From assembly GCA_021413675.1 (NCBI GenBank), contig JAIOQA010000098.1:1-46484 (forward strand): a stretch of 46,484 nucleotides of DNA. The letters run 5' to 3'. Shown here one piece after another: positions 1 to 20,519 of this stretch. The stretch comes from Deltaproteobacteria bacterium. Its GTDB lineage: Bacteria; Myxococcota_A; Polyangia; Haliangiales; Haliangiaceae. The stretch's first letter is position 1, and each line of letters starts with the position of its first letter. The notes beneath the pieces are model-generated. The model was given only the letters and a program-made list of their open reading frames with translations. It made no database searches and was not told the DNA's origin. Position numbers and translations under genes: made by a program.

Positions 1-34
1 CGCGCTGCCGCTGGCCGCGCCGGTCGCCCCGTAG
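1..34 (+). other. Possible upstream part of the AgmX-like reading frame, ending in TAG
   Basis: The first bases, read in the same frame as the gene at 35, encode an Ala/Pro-rich peptide (ALPLAAPVAP) followed by TAG at 32-34. The composition matches the Ala/Pro-rich start of the next open frame. No ribosome binding site separates the two. The stretch may be the tail of one longer gene interrupted by a stop (CAG to TAG would restore Gln), or the end of a separate gene. The window starts too late to decide. Confidence 0.35.
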
Positions 35-1876
<1,842 letters not shown>

Positions 1877-1901
1877 TCGCAGCCACCGCTCTCGACACGG
1901 G

Positions 1902-1936
1902 CGCGCGCTCCTCCTAGGAGCGCGCGTTCGCGTTTT
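1902..1936 (+). terminator. Intrinsic terminator of the AgmX-like gene
   Basis: A perfect 11-bp stem (1902-1912 pairing with 1916-1926), a three-base loop, then a T-rich tail (ttcgcgtttt). It lies 25 bases after the stop codon and is the expected end of that transcript. Confidence 0.85.
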
Positions 1937-2067
1937 CGGGCGGCGGCTGAGCGTTTGTCATCGAACTCGAAGTGCTCCGGTTCCCAGCCTCTGTGCCGGG
2001 CGATCGGTTCGAAATGACAGCACAGAACAGCGCGCGCCGGCTTGAGAAGGCCGGCGCGTTCGTTTTA
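1937..2067 (+). ncRNA. Candidate small structured RNA or leader between two terminators
   Basis: About 100 bases of less GC-rich, non-coding DNA lie between two intrinsic-terminator hairpins. An imperfect inverted repeat (TGTCATCGAAC at about 1956-1966 against GTTCG-AA-ATGACA ending near 2019) could fold into a long hairpin. GTGCT and AGCAC nearby could extend or compete with it. The final hairpin stops only 20 bases before the next start codon. Either a short RNA ends here or this is an attenuating leader of the TPR lipoprotein. No clear promoter was seen, so this is a candidate only. Confidence 0.3.
2033..2067 (+). terminator. Terminator-like hairpin just before the TPR lipoprotein gene
   Basis: A nine-bp perfect GC stem (2033-2041 with 2050-2058) and an eight-base loop are followed by ttcgtttta. 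It has the full form of an intrinsic terminator but sits directly upstream of the start at 2088. This suggests either the end of a short RNA or attenuation of the downstream gene. Confidence 0.65.
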
Positions 2068-2087
2068 CGGTCCGCCTCGAGGGAACC

Positions 2088-3041
2088 ATGATCAGGACTG
2101 CCTCCGTCGCGCTGTCGTTCGCTCTGGTGGGGATGCTTGCGGGCTGCCCCAATACCGAGCGCAACGAATCGATCGAGCACATGAACAAGGGCCGCGCCGC
2201 GCTCTCGGCGCAGTCGATCGAGACCGCGATCGTCGAGCTCACCGAGGCGGTCCGGCTCTACCCCAAGAACCACCTCGCCGAGTACCAGCTCGGCACGGCG
2301 TTCGACAAGCGGAACTCGCCCAACGAGGCCGCGCTCCACTACGGCAAGGCCGTGCAGGAGCTGCCGGAGAACGTCGTCTACAACATGTTCTACGGCATCG
2401 CGCTCTACAAGCAGGCGGTGTTCCAGGCGCGCGACGGCGAGGCCAAGAAGCAGGGCAAGAAGATCGATCAGATCGCGGAGTCGGACGTCGACCTCCGCGC
2501 GATCAACTTCGACGAGGCCTCGAAGTACCTGCAGCAGGCGATCAAGCTCGACGGCACCCTCTGGGGTAGCCACTACTACCTGGGCCGCATCTACCGCATC
2601 CAGGACAAGCCCCAGCTCGCCGCGCAGGAGTTCACCGCCGCGATCCAGGGCGACCCGCGCGAGCAGGCGCCCTACGTCGCGCTGGCCGAGCTGTACCGCA
2701 AGTGGGACTACACGGACCAGGCGATCCAGGTCGCGGCCCAGGGCTCGGCCAACGTGCTGGGGAACGCGCGCAGCGAGGTCAACTACGTCCTCGGCATGGC
2801 CTACTTCGACAAGAAGAAGCTCGACGACGCGGTCGACGCCTTCGGCAAGGCGATCGAGGACAGCGGCCGCCAGAACCACAAGGCGCTGTTCCAGCGCGGC
2901 CTGGCGCTGTTCGTCCTCGGCAAGTCCAAGGAAGCCAAGAAGGACCTCGAGGAGTACTCGAAGACCGCCGGCGAGTCCGAGCAGTTCAACAAGTCCATGG
3001 CCAACAAGGTCCTGCTGGACATCGCTGCGAAGCAGATTTGA
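2088..3041 (+). CDS. TPR-repeat lipoprotein
   Basis: A 317-residue protein. It begins with a short signal peptide and a clear lipobox (LAGC, C20), so it should be a lipid-anchored periplasmic or outer-membrane protein. The rest is tetratricopeptide repeats, recognisable by Ala/Gly/Tyr spacing such as AEYQLGTAFDKRNSPNEAA, YYLGRIYRIQDKPQLAA and YVLGMAYFDKKKLDDAV. TPRs bind other proteins. GAGGGA just before the ATG is the ribosome binding site. It lies between an AgmX/PglI-type protein and a giant TPR protein. In Myxococcus the TPR lipoprotein AglT is encoded with those two kinds of partner, so a scaffold role in an envelope-spanning machine is likely. Exact orthology to AglT is not proven. Confidence 0.88.
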   Translation: MIRTASVALSFALVGMLAGCPNTERNESIEHMNKGRAALSAQSIETAIVELTEAVRLYPKNHLAEYQLGTAFDKRNSPNEAALHYGKAVQELPENVVYNMFYGIALYKQAVFQARDGEAKKQGKKIDQIAESDVDLRAINFDEASKYLQQAIKLDGTLWGSHYYLGRIYRIQDKPQLAAQEFTAAIQGDPREQAPYVALAELYRKWDYTDQAIQVAAQGSANVLGNARSEVNYVLGMAYFDKKKLDDAVDAFGKAIEDSGRQNHKALFQRGLALFVLGKSKEAKKDLEEYSKTAGESEQFNKSMANKVLLDIAAKQI

Positions 3042-3425
3042 CCGCTCCCATTGGGCGCCTGGCTGTGGCCGGCTGCCCGGTGTCCCTCCGCACCGCGCGC
3101 GGGCAGGGCCCAGAGATGCTGATGTCGTGCATCGAGTAGGCGAAGCGACCTGCCACGAGGAGCCGTTCACGGCTCGCGGCGGTCGCGCGCCAGCGGCGCT
3201 CGCAGCGCCCGGCGCTCCAGCCAGCGCCCTCTTGTTTCGACGACGCGTCCCGCACGGACGCGCGATTGCGGGGACCCGGCAGGGTTCGTGCCGATCGCGC
3301 ATCCATGCGGAATCCGCGTCGTTTGTCGCCATGCCGTGGTGCCTTTGCGGGAGCAACCGTGATACAAACGACGCTCCGGGGAAGGTGGCCACTTTTCCCT
3401 GCAAATGCGGGAGGATAGACCGCTA
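3042..3425. other. 384-bp intergenic leader of the giant TPR gene
   Basis: No gene is seen here. A 7-bp inverted repeat (CTGCCCG 3073-3079, CGGGCAG 3101-3107) lies after the lipoprotein gene but has no T-run. The distal part holds an 11-bp perfect inverted repeat at 3316-3374 (listed separately), then a small hairpin (ggggaa near 3379, ttttccc near 3393), then the ribosome binding site GGGAGG at 3409-3414. The last 110 bases look like a folded 5' leader. Confidence 0.55.
3316..3374 (+). promoter_or_regulatory. Long-range inverted repeat in the leader of the giant TPR gene
   Basis: GCGTCGTTTGT (3316-3326) and ACAAACGACGC (3364-3374) are perfect 11-base complements with 37 bases between them. 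In RNA this gives a stem 51 bases before the start codon. It could equally be a paired DNA site for a regulator. No known riboswitch was recognised. Confidence 0.4.
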
Positions 3426-15212
<11,787 letters not shown>

Positions 15213-15237
15213 CGGCCGACGTCGCCCCGCGACGGCA

Positions 15238-15275
15238 CGCCTCGCAGGTCAACGCCTGCGGGGCGTTTCCATTTT
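15238..15275 (+). terminator. Intrinsic terminator of the giant TPR gene
   Basis: CGCCTCGCAGG (15238-15248) pairs with CCTGCGGGGCG (15255-15265) through 11 pairs, one of them G-U. The loop is six bases and the tail is tttccatttt. It lies 26 bases after the stop. Confidence 0.88.
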
Positions 15276-15282
15276 CGGCGAA

Positions 15283-15372
<90 letters not shown>

Positions 15373-15456
15373 TCGTCGATGTCCGGACGCCGGACACTCG
15401 AGTGAGTGCGTGCGGCCGCGCGTTTGTCGTTGGCGCGAGCACGCGCTCTCGCGCGA

Positions 15457-15597
15457 CACACGCCACTCGGCCCGGGCTCAAACAGTCCTCGCGTGACGAG
15501 AGCGCGGGCGTCGGCGCTCGAACCAGCGATCGCGATCGTGCGCACGTGTGCCCTCGAGCGGAGACGCTGCGGAACTCGCCCGGGCCGAGGGCGTGTG
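15457..15597. repeat. Inverted repeat with ~20-bp arms around a 100-bp loop
   Basis: CACACGCC-A-CTCGGCCCGGGC (15457-15477) matches the reverse complement of 15578-15597 at all 20 positions apart from one extra A in the left arm. It lies inside the two oppositely oriented hexamer arrays. A further 10-bp inverted repeat (15442-15451, 15497-15506) overlaps the left arm and could form a competing fold. Confidence 0.75.
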
Positions 15598-15642
15598 CCG
15601 CGCTGCGCGCGTTGGCGAGAACCACGAGCAGCGGCAGAGACC

Positions 15643-15684
15643 GGGACAGGGACACGGACAGGGACACGGACACGGACAGGGACA
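15643..15684. repeat. Second hexamer array, 7 units of (G/C)GGACA
   Basis: Seven six-base units, GGGACA or CGGACA. They are the reverse complement of the TGTCCC family at 15283-15372, about 270 bases away in opposite orientation. The two arrays could pair in single-stranded DNA or RNA. Confidence 0.9.
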
Positions 15685-15694
15685 GAGGAGGATC

Positions 15695-15717
15695 CCGGGC
15701 GGCGGAGCGCCGCCCGG
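15695..15717 (-). terminator. GC hairpin after the four-helix-bundle gene
   Basis: CCGGGCGGCG and CGCCGCCCGG form a perfect 10-bp stem with a GAG loop, nine bases beyond the stop of the minus-strand gene. The tail on that strand (gatcctcctctg) is not a true T-run, so terminator function is likely but not certain. Confidence 0.5.
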
Positions 15718-15726
15718 TGACGGCGA

Positions 15727-16071
15727 TCAGTGGGTCACGCGCCAGAGGATGGCGATGACCTGGTCGAGGGTGTGCCAGGCGACGGCGGAGGCGGCGGCGT
15801 CGACGTGGCCGAGGGCGGTGGCGGCCTCGAGGCAGGTGCGGGACTCGGCGGCGCTGCCGGCGGCGACGCGATAGAAGTGGGCGCGATCGCGGCCGCGGCG
15901 GTGCGAGCCCTCGGCGATGTTGAGCGCGACGCTGGTGGCCGCGCGCTGGAGCTGGTCCGCGAGGCTGCGATCGACGGCGCGGATCGGCGCGAGCAGCGGG
16001 CGCAGCAACGTGAGCGCCTCGAGGGCGAGGTCATGGGCGCGAAAGCGAGGTCCGTTCGTGGTGGGGTTCAT
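15727..16071 (-). CDS. Four-helix-bundle protein (23S rRNA IVS family)
   Basis: A 114-residue protein predicted as four amphipathic helices. The family signature is clear: QLQRAATSVALNIAEGSHRR followed by an AHFYRVAAGSAAESRTCLEAA stretch. Members were first found in intervening sequences of 23S rRNA genes, but many, like this one, stand alone. They form pentameric rings, and their function is unknown. Length fits the family. No ribosome binding site was seen before the ATG. Confidence 0.85.
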   Translation of the reverse strand: MNPTTNGPRFRAHDLALEALTLLRPLLAPIRAVDRSLADQLQRAATSVALNIAEGSHRRGRDRAHFYRVAAGSAAESRTCLEAATALGHVDAAASAVAWHTLDQVIAILWRVTH

Positions 16072-16138
16072 GCCCGGTCAGGCGCACGGCGCGTGACGAG
16101 GGCGAGGGCAGGGATGATCGAGACCGCGGTGGCGGCGT

Positions 16139-16171
16139 ATGCCCTCGGCGCGGGCCGAGCGCCCTGGGCAT
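16139..16171. repeat. Nested hairpin between the four-helix and S41 genes
   Basis: ATGCCC (16139-16144) and GGGCAT (16166-16171) flank CTCGGC-GCGG-GCCGAG (16144-16159), giving a hairpin with a six-base bulge. It lies 66 bases after the end of the minus-strand S41 gene. It has no T-run, so it may limit RNA decay or weakly terminate. Confidence 0.45.
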
Positions 16172-16236
16172 GAGAACCCCACCACGAGAGGACCGAGCGC
16201 CCGCGAACGAGCGCTCGAGAGGATGCTGCCGCTCGG

Positions 16237-17754
16237 TCAGTCCGCGCCACGCGCGATCGCGAACGCGCGCTGCAAGACCGGGTCATCCGCCGTCTCGACG
16301 ATCGGCGTCTCGATCGCGCGGTCCGGAACGACGCCGCGCGCCTCGAGGTCGCCGCTGGGCCTGACGATGTACGCCTTCGGAAACCCGACGACGAGGCCGC
16401 TGTGGTCGAGCGTGAAGGTCTCCATCGCGCCGTACGTGGTCGCGAGATCCGAGGTCTCCTCGCCGAAGATCACGCCGAGGTGGGCGTCCTGGATCGTCGC
16501 CGCGACCGCGACCGCGTTGGAGTACGTGTGCCGGTTGATCAGCACGTAGACCTTGCCGGTGAACCGCGGCGCGGGGCGCGGCTGCGACGGCGGGACCTCG
16601 AACGCGATGGTGTCGCCGATCCGGGCGCGCGCGTAGGCGTCGGCGAAGCGGCGCGAGGCGCTGGGTGGGCGCGGCGTCGGGCTCGACGTTGCGCGGGCCT
16701 CGAGATCGAGGCGCCGCTGGTTGGCGGCGATGGCCGGCGCGCTGACCTTGATCCGGAACGACGACTCGAACGCGAACGGGCGGGTCGCGAACCAGCCGAC
16801 CATGATGTCGCTGAACGAGCTGTCGCCGCCGGGGTTGTTCCGGAGATCGATCACGATCGCCGTGGCGCCGGCGGCGATGAAGTCGCGGAACGCATCGTCG
16901 ATGAAGGTCCGGAACTGCGTGTTGTCGTACTCGTCGGTGGCGTCGGGCGCGGCGTTGTAGAACGGCCCGGGGCGGAGGTAGGCGAGGGTGCCGTCGACCA
17001 TGCGCGCGGTGCGGGTCTTGTAGTCGAGCGCGAGCACCGGCGGCTCGGCCTGTGCGGCGGCCTTCATCGCGGCGTCGGTGCGCGCGGGCAGCGTGAGGTC
17101 GACCGGGGCCGCGTCGCCGCGTCGCAGCGTCACCGCGAAGCTGGTCGGGCTGCCGAGCTCGAGCCAGAGCACCATCGGGAGGTCGTCCTCGAGGAGCCCA
17201 CCGGCGAGGTACGGCGTGTCGGCGGAGAGGTCGCCGTAGGCGCGCGCGAGCCAGGCCGCGATCGGCTGGCCATCCAGCGCGAGCAGCTCGTCTCCGCGCG
17301 CGATCGCGGCGAGGCCGCTGCGGTTGTCGGTCACGTACACGCGATCGCCGACGACCCGGACCAGCAGCGGGAACGCCACCCCGCCGTCGGCCAGGTAGCG
17401 CGCGAACGCCGCGTAGATCGCATCGACGCGGGCGTGGGCGATCCGACCGAAGGCGACGAAGCGCTGGAACCGGAGGGCGACCTCGAGCGGCGTCTCGGGC
17501 CCGGTGATCGCGGCGCGGGTCGCGGCGTAGCGCGCGTCGTAGGCGTCGCGCGGCGTGCGCGCGTAGAGGTCGTAGTGCGCCTGCTGCAGCGTGGTGTAGA
17601 GCTGCGCGAGATCGGCGCGGACGTCGTCGGCGGACAGCCGGGGTGGCGCCGCGGGGGCGGCGGATCGGCCCGGCGCGCGGGGGGCGCAGGCGGTGGCGGC
17701 GACGAGTGCGACGAGGGCCGCGCGCGTCGCGACGAGGTTCCAGGATGGGCGCAT
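16237..17754 (-). CDS. S41-family peptidase, secreted
   Basis: A 505-residue serine peptidase of the C-terminal-processing/tricorn-like class. ATG 17754 was chosen because GGAG lies seven bases before it; a longer frame from 17799 would run into the AT-rich promoter. A hydrophobic signal segment (about 10-24) ends at ATAC, a weak lipobox, so it is exported and perhaps lipid-anchored. After an N-terminal helical and PDZ-like part (RSGLAAIARGDELLALDG) comes the catalytic half. It has IDLRNNPGGDSSFSD and the probable nucleophile S412 in NRHTYSNAVA. No Lys follows four residues after this Ser, so a Ser-His type S41 subgroup is more likely than CtpA type. It is divergent from a winged-helix regulator that may control it. 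Confidence 0.85.
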   Translation of the reverse strand: MRPSWNLVATRAALVALVAATACAPRAPGRSAAPAAPPRLSADDVRADLAQLYTTLQQAHYDLYARTPRDAYDARYAATRAAITGPETPLEVALRFQRFVAFGRIAHARVDAIYAAFARYLADGGVAFPLLVRVVGDRVYVTDNRSGLAAIARGDELLALDGQPIAAWLARAYGDLSADTPYLAGGLLEDDLPMVLWLELGSPTSFAVTLRRGDAAPVDLTLPARTDAAMKAAAQAEPPVLALDYKTRTARMVDGTLAYLRPGPFYNAAPDATDEYDNTQFRTFIDDAFRDFIAAGATAIVIDLRNNPGGDSSFSDIMVGWFATRPFAFESSFRIKVSAPAIAANQRRLDLEARATSSPTPRPPSASRRFADAYARARIGDTIAFEVPPSQPRPAPRFTGKVYVLINRHTYSNAVAVAATIQDAHLGVIFGEETSDLATTYGAMETFTLDHSGLVVGFPKAYIVRPSGDLEARGVVPDRAIETPIVETADDPVLQRAFAIARGAD

Positions 17755-17794
17755 CGAGAGGCTCCAGTTGCGCGCAGGGACGGCACCGCGCCGA

Positions 17795-17818
17795 TTCAAA
17801 ATATGCTAAAAATTTGAA
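17795..17818. promoter_or_regulatory. Divergent promoter/operator between S41 peptidase and regulator
   Basis: TTCAAA (17795-17800) and TTTGAA (17813-17818) are perfect six-base arms 12 bases apart, within an AT-rich island that is rare in this window. TATGCT (17802-17807) inside it could be a -10 element. The placement between divergent genes suggests the binding site of the regulator at 17832. Confidence 0.5.
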
Positions 17819-17831
17819 AGATCAACTGACG

Positions 17832-18434
17832 ATGCCCCGACGCCCACGCTCCGTCATCGACCAGCCCGCGCGGATCGAGCTGCTCGCCTCGCCGACCCGG
17901 CTCGAGCTCGTCGACACGCTCGACGCCCTCGGCCGCGAGGCCACCGTGCTCGAGCTCTCGGCCCAGCTCGGCCGGCCCGTCGCCGGGCTCTACTATCACC
18001 TGCGCCTCCTCGCGCGCGGCGGGGTGATCGAGGAGCTGGCCGGCGCCGGCAGCGGCCGGCGCTACCGCGTGCCGCCAGCGATGCGGCTGCGCTACCACCC
18101 CGGCAAGACCTCCAACGCGCGCGCGGTCGGCAAGGCGATCGCGAGCATGCTGCGGGTCTCTGGCCGCGACTTCGCCGCGGCGCTGCGCGATCCGCGCACG
18201 GTCGCCGCGGGCCCGCAGCGCGCGCTGTGGGCGGCGCGGGTGAAGGGCTGGGTGAGCGCCGCTGACCTCAGCGAGATCAACCGGCTGATCGCCCGGCTCG
18301 GCGTGCTCGTGCGCCCGGAGCGCAAGCCTGGCGCCGATCGGTTGGTGGCGCTGTCGTGGGTGCTGACCCCGGTGCCGGTCAAGATCCGCCGGGGACCGCG
18401 GTCGGGCGGGACGCGGCGTCGACCGCCGCGGTGA
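17832..18434 (+). CDS. Winged-helix (ArsR-like) transcriptional regulator
   Basis: A 200-residue protein from ATG 17832; earlier in-frame starts would cover the promoter of the divergent gene. Residues about 12-80 form a winged helix of the ArsR type: RIELLASPTRLELVDTLDAL, then the recognition-helix region LGRPVAGLYYHLRLLARGGV and a wing (GAGSGRRYRV). The C-terminal 120 residues are unrecognised and may bind a ligand or dimerise. Arg-rich ends are seen at both termini. No metal-binding cysteines are present, so it is not a typical ArsR metal sensor. It probably controls itself and the S41 peptidase through the repeat at 17795-17818. Confidence 0.8.
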   Translation: MPRRPRSVIDQPARIELLASPTRLELVDTLDALGREATVLELSAQLGRPVAGLYYHLRLLARGGVIEELAGAGSGRRYRVPPAMRLRYHPGKTSNARAVGKAIASMLRVSGRDFAAALRDPRTVAAGPQRALWAARVKGWVSAADLSEINRLIARLGVLVRPERKPGADRLVALSWVLTPVPVKIRRGPRSGGTRRRPPR

Positions 18435-18501
18435 TCACCGCGAACGCGTCTCCGGATCCGCGGGCGAGCGATCGCACCATCGGCGGTCTCGATCGGGACG
18501 C

Positions 18502-18507
18502 TATACT
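18502..18507 (+). promoter_or_regulatory. -10-like TATACT, nine bases before a start codon
   Basis: TATACT ends nine bases before ATG 18517, and no ribosome binding site is present. Transcription would start close to the A of ATG, giving a leaderless mRNA. No good -35 was seen. Confidence 0.5.
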
Positions 18508-18516
18508 CAGCGACTG

Positions 18517-19233
18517 ATGCTGCGCTGCGGTCTTCTCACGCTCGTCGTTCTCGCTGCCTGCGGCTCGCCGGATCCGACCTTCCCGGATGCCGCCCACCTG
18601 GATGCGGCCGTGCTCGACGCGAGCGCGCCCGACGGCGCGCCCGACGCCAGCGTCGACGCGGTGCCGTGCAACCCGGTCATCCTCGCGGGCGGCACCGACG
18701 TCGCGACCCAGGGCTGGGGCGTCACGCAGCAAGGCGCCGCGACGATCTCGTACGTCGCCGGCGGGACCCAGCTGACCACCTCCACGGGCGGCAGCACGGG
18801 CGGGCAGCTGCTCCTGACCCTGGCGAACGCAGTGCAGCCGGGCACCGCGTACACGCTGCAGGTCGAGCTGACGCTGACCGCGGTCAACGCGCACAACCAG
18901 TTCGACAGCGGGGCCGCGATCATGGGCTCGTTCACGGCCCCGGCGGGCATGACTGCCGAGCGCGGCCAGATGATCTACCTCGACGCCAACGCCATCGGCT
19001 GGACCGACAACTCGCAGGCGTTCGCGGTCGCGCTCGCCGATGGAAACGTCCACACCATCGAGCTCGCCGTCGATGCGGCCGGAGCGGCCACGGTCAAGGT
19101 CGACACCGTCGCCGCGCTGAGCCGCGCCGCCTTCACGACCAACGGCACGATCGCGATCGGCGATCAGACCAACGACCCGAACGTCGACGCGACGATGGTC
19201 ATCAAGTCGGTCAAGCGGCTGTGTTCGCTGTAG
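18517..19233 (+). CDS. Lipoprotein of unknown function
   Basis: A 238-residue protein. The signal peptide ends at lipobox LAAC (C15). An Asp/Ala/Pro-rich linker (about 20-47) follows, as is common in myxobacterial surface lipoproteins. The rest has alternating Thr/Gly/Val strands (for example TISYVAGGTQLTTSTGGSTG and YTLQVELTLTAVNAHNQFDS) and looks like a beta-sandwich, perhaps carbohydrate-binding. C55 and the Cys near the end (RLCSL) could form a disulphide. No family was recognised. The start has a -10-like element immediately upstream and no ribosome binding site. Confidence 0.8.
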   Translation: MLRCGLLTLVVLAACGSPDPTFPDAAHLDAAVLDASAPDGAPDASVDAVPCNPVILAGGTDVATQGWGVTQQGAATISYVAGGTQLTTSTGGSTGGQLLLTLANAVQPGTAYTLQVELTLTAVNAHNQFDSGAAIMGSFTAPAGMTAERGQMIYLDANAIGWTDNSQAFAVALADGNVHTIELAVDAAGAATVKVDTVAALSRAAFTTNGTIAIGDQTNDPNVDATMVIKSVKRLCSL

Positions 19234-19244
19234 GCGACGCGGGT

Positions 19245-19970
19245 GTGGTCCTGATCGAGGAGCCGATGGTGCTCGTCGATCGCGCGGGTCATCGCTCGAC
19301 GGGCCGCATCGCGATCGGCGCACCCGTGCGCGACGGCGAGGATCGCGCCCGCTGCGAGGTCTGGCTCGACGGCATCGCTGATGGCGCGTTCGATGTCGTC
19401 GGGGCTGCGCCGCTCCACGCGCTGATCGCGGCCGTCCGCCTCGTTGGCGCGCGCCTGCACGCGCACCTCGCGACCGGCGGCGACGTGCTCGTCCTCGACG
19501 ACGCGCCCTTCGACACCACGGTCCGTGACTGGCTCGCGCCGGCGCCGGAGCTCGAGGCGCTGGTCAGGGCGGCGGTGCCCGCAGGCGATCCAGCGGCGCC
19601 GCATGACGCCATCGGCACGGCATCGGAGTCGCTCGCCGAGGAGCCGATCGTGCTGGTCTCGCCCGCCGGCGCGCGCGTCGCCGGTCGCATCGCGCTCGGT
19701 CGGCCGGCGCCCTGGCACGAAGCCTGGCAGGTCGCCGTGGTGTTCGATGGCTGGTCCCGTGCATCCCCGATCATCAACGAGACGCCGCTGTTCGCGCTCC
19801 ACCTGGCGCTGCGCTTCCTCGGCTTCACCGTGTTCGACGTCCTCCGGCGCGGCTGGCAGATCCTCGACGCCGCCGGCGCGCCGCATCCAATCGCCGCCTG
19901 GCTCGGGCCGTACGTGGCCATGCCCGTCCTGCCAACCGACACCGACGCCGACGCGCTCGACGAGCCGTAA
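19245..19970 (+). CDS. Uncharacterised protein of two tandem copies of one domain
   Basis: About 241 residues from GTG 19245. The start is uncertain: GTG 19221 and ATG 19266 are alternatives. ATG 19266 would lose the EEP that is conserved in both copies, so it was not chosen. The protein is an internal duplication. EEPMVLVDRAGHRSTGRIAIG near the start matches EEPIVLVSPAGARVAGRIALG about 130 residues later. Each is followed by a strand ending in a W/F-D-G segment and a helix (PLHALIAAVRLVGARL; PLFALHLALRFLGFTV). No signal peptide or catalytic motif is visible. It might belong to a DUF6968-like family, but that is a weak memory, not a match. It starts 11 bases after the lipoprotein gene and may be cotranscribed. 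Confidence 0.7.
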   Translation: MVLIEEPMVLVDRAGHRSTGRIAIGAPVRDGEDRARCEVWLDGIADGAFDVVGAAPLHALIAAVRLVGARLHAHLATGGDVLVLDDAPFDTTVRDWLAPAPELEALVRAAVPAGDPAAPHDAIGTASESLAEEPIVLVSPAGARVAGRIALGRPAPWHEAWQVAVVFDGWSRASPIINETPLFALHLALRFLGFTVFDVLRRGWQILDAAGAPHPIAAWLGPYVAMPVLPTDTDADALDEP

Positions 19971-20000
19971 GGTCACGGAACCCTCCGGGCCGCAACCCCG

Positions 20001-20510
20001 CTAGAAGTTCCACATCTCCGGCAGCTCCGCATCGCAGAGCGCGCACGCGAAGTGGTCGTCCTTCACGAGGTTGCGCTCGCCGCAGGCGGGGCAGCGCCGG
20101 AACTCGAAGGCGGCGGTGTACGCGGGCGGATGCGCGATGCCGGCCCGCGCGAGCGCGGCGGCGACGGCGGCGTACGAGTCGGGGCGCGGGCAGTATCCGG
20201 TAGAGAGGTTCGAGACGGCGACGCAGGCGCCGCGCGCGAAGAAGATCTCACCAGCGGCGAGCACGGGCTGGCCGCCGGCGCACGCGACGTGCTCGGAGCG
20301 GCGGCTCGCGATGCGCAGGATGCCGTCGACCGTGACGACGAAGGTCGCGGGCGTCGCGCCGTCCTCGCGATCGGCGACGTGGGCGGCGAGCCAGTCCGAA
20401 AGGTCGGTCGCCCTGCCGATCGCGGTCCCCGGCGCCGCGTCGGCGGCCGCGGCGCGGATCGCCTCGGGCCCGACGTACCTGTACGCGCTCGTCGAGATGC
20501 CCGGGGTCAT
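20001..20510 (-). CDS. Zinc-ribbon protein of unknown function
   Basis: A 169-residue protein. The C-terminus carries a four-cysteine zinc ribbon (CPACGERN...FACALCDAELP). The N-terminal 120 residues are an alpha/beta domain with no signal peptide; the segment ATFVVTVDGILRIASRRSEHVACAGG looks like its core. The recurring Tyr/Trp and Cys/His content does not match an enzyme family known to me. The gene begins nine bases after the stop of the beta-barrel gene on the same strand, so the two are probably cotranscribed. The function is not known. Confidence 0.75.
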   Translation of the reverse strand: MTPGISTSAYRYVGPEAIRAAAADAAPGTAIGRATDLSDWLAAHVADREDGATPATFVVTVDGILRIASRRSEHVACAGGQPVLAAGEIFFARGACVAVSNLSTGYCPRPDSYAAVAAALARAGIAHPPAYTAAFEFRRCPACGERNLVKDDHFACALCDAELPEMWNF

Positions 20511-20519
20511 CGCGCGATG

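Noticed and set aside
1956..2023. Possible tRNA (GGTTCGAAAT resembles a T-arm)
   Set aside because: No acceptor, D or anticodon arm could be fitted and there is no CCA end.
16402..17817. 471-codon plus-strand frame opposite the S41 peptidase
   Set aside because: Arg/Val/Glu-rich with no motifs; the minus strand carries the complete S41 catalytic motifs.
19164..19976. 270-codon minus-strand frame opposite the duplicated-domain gene
   Set aside because: Arg/Gly-rich shadow; the plus-strand product shows a clear internal duplication.
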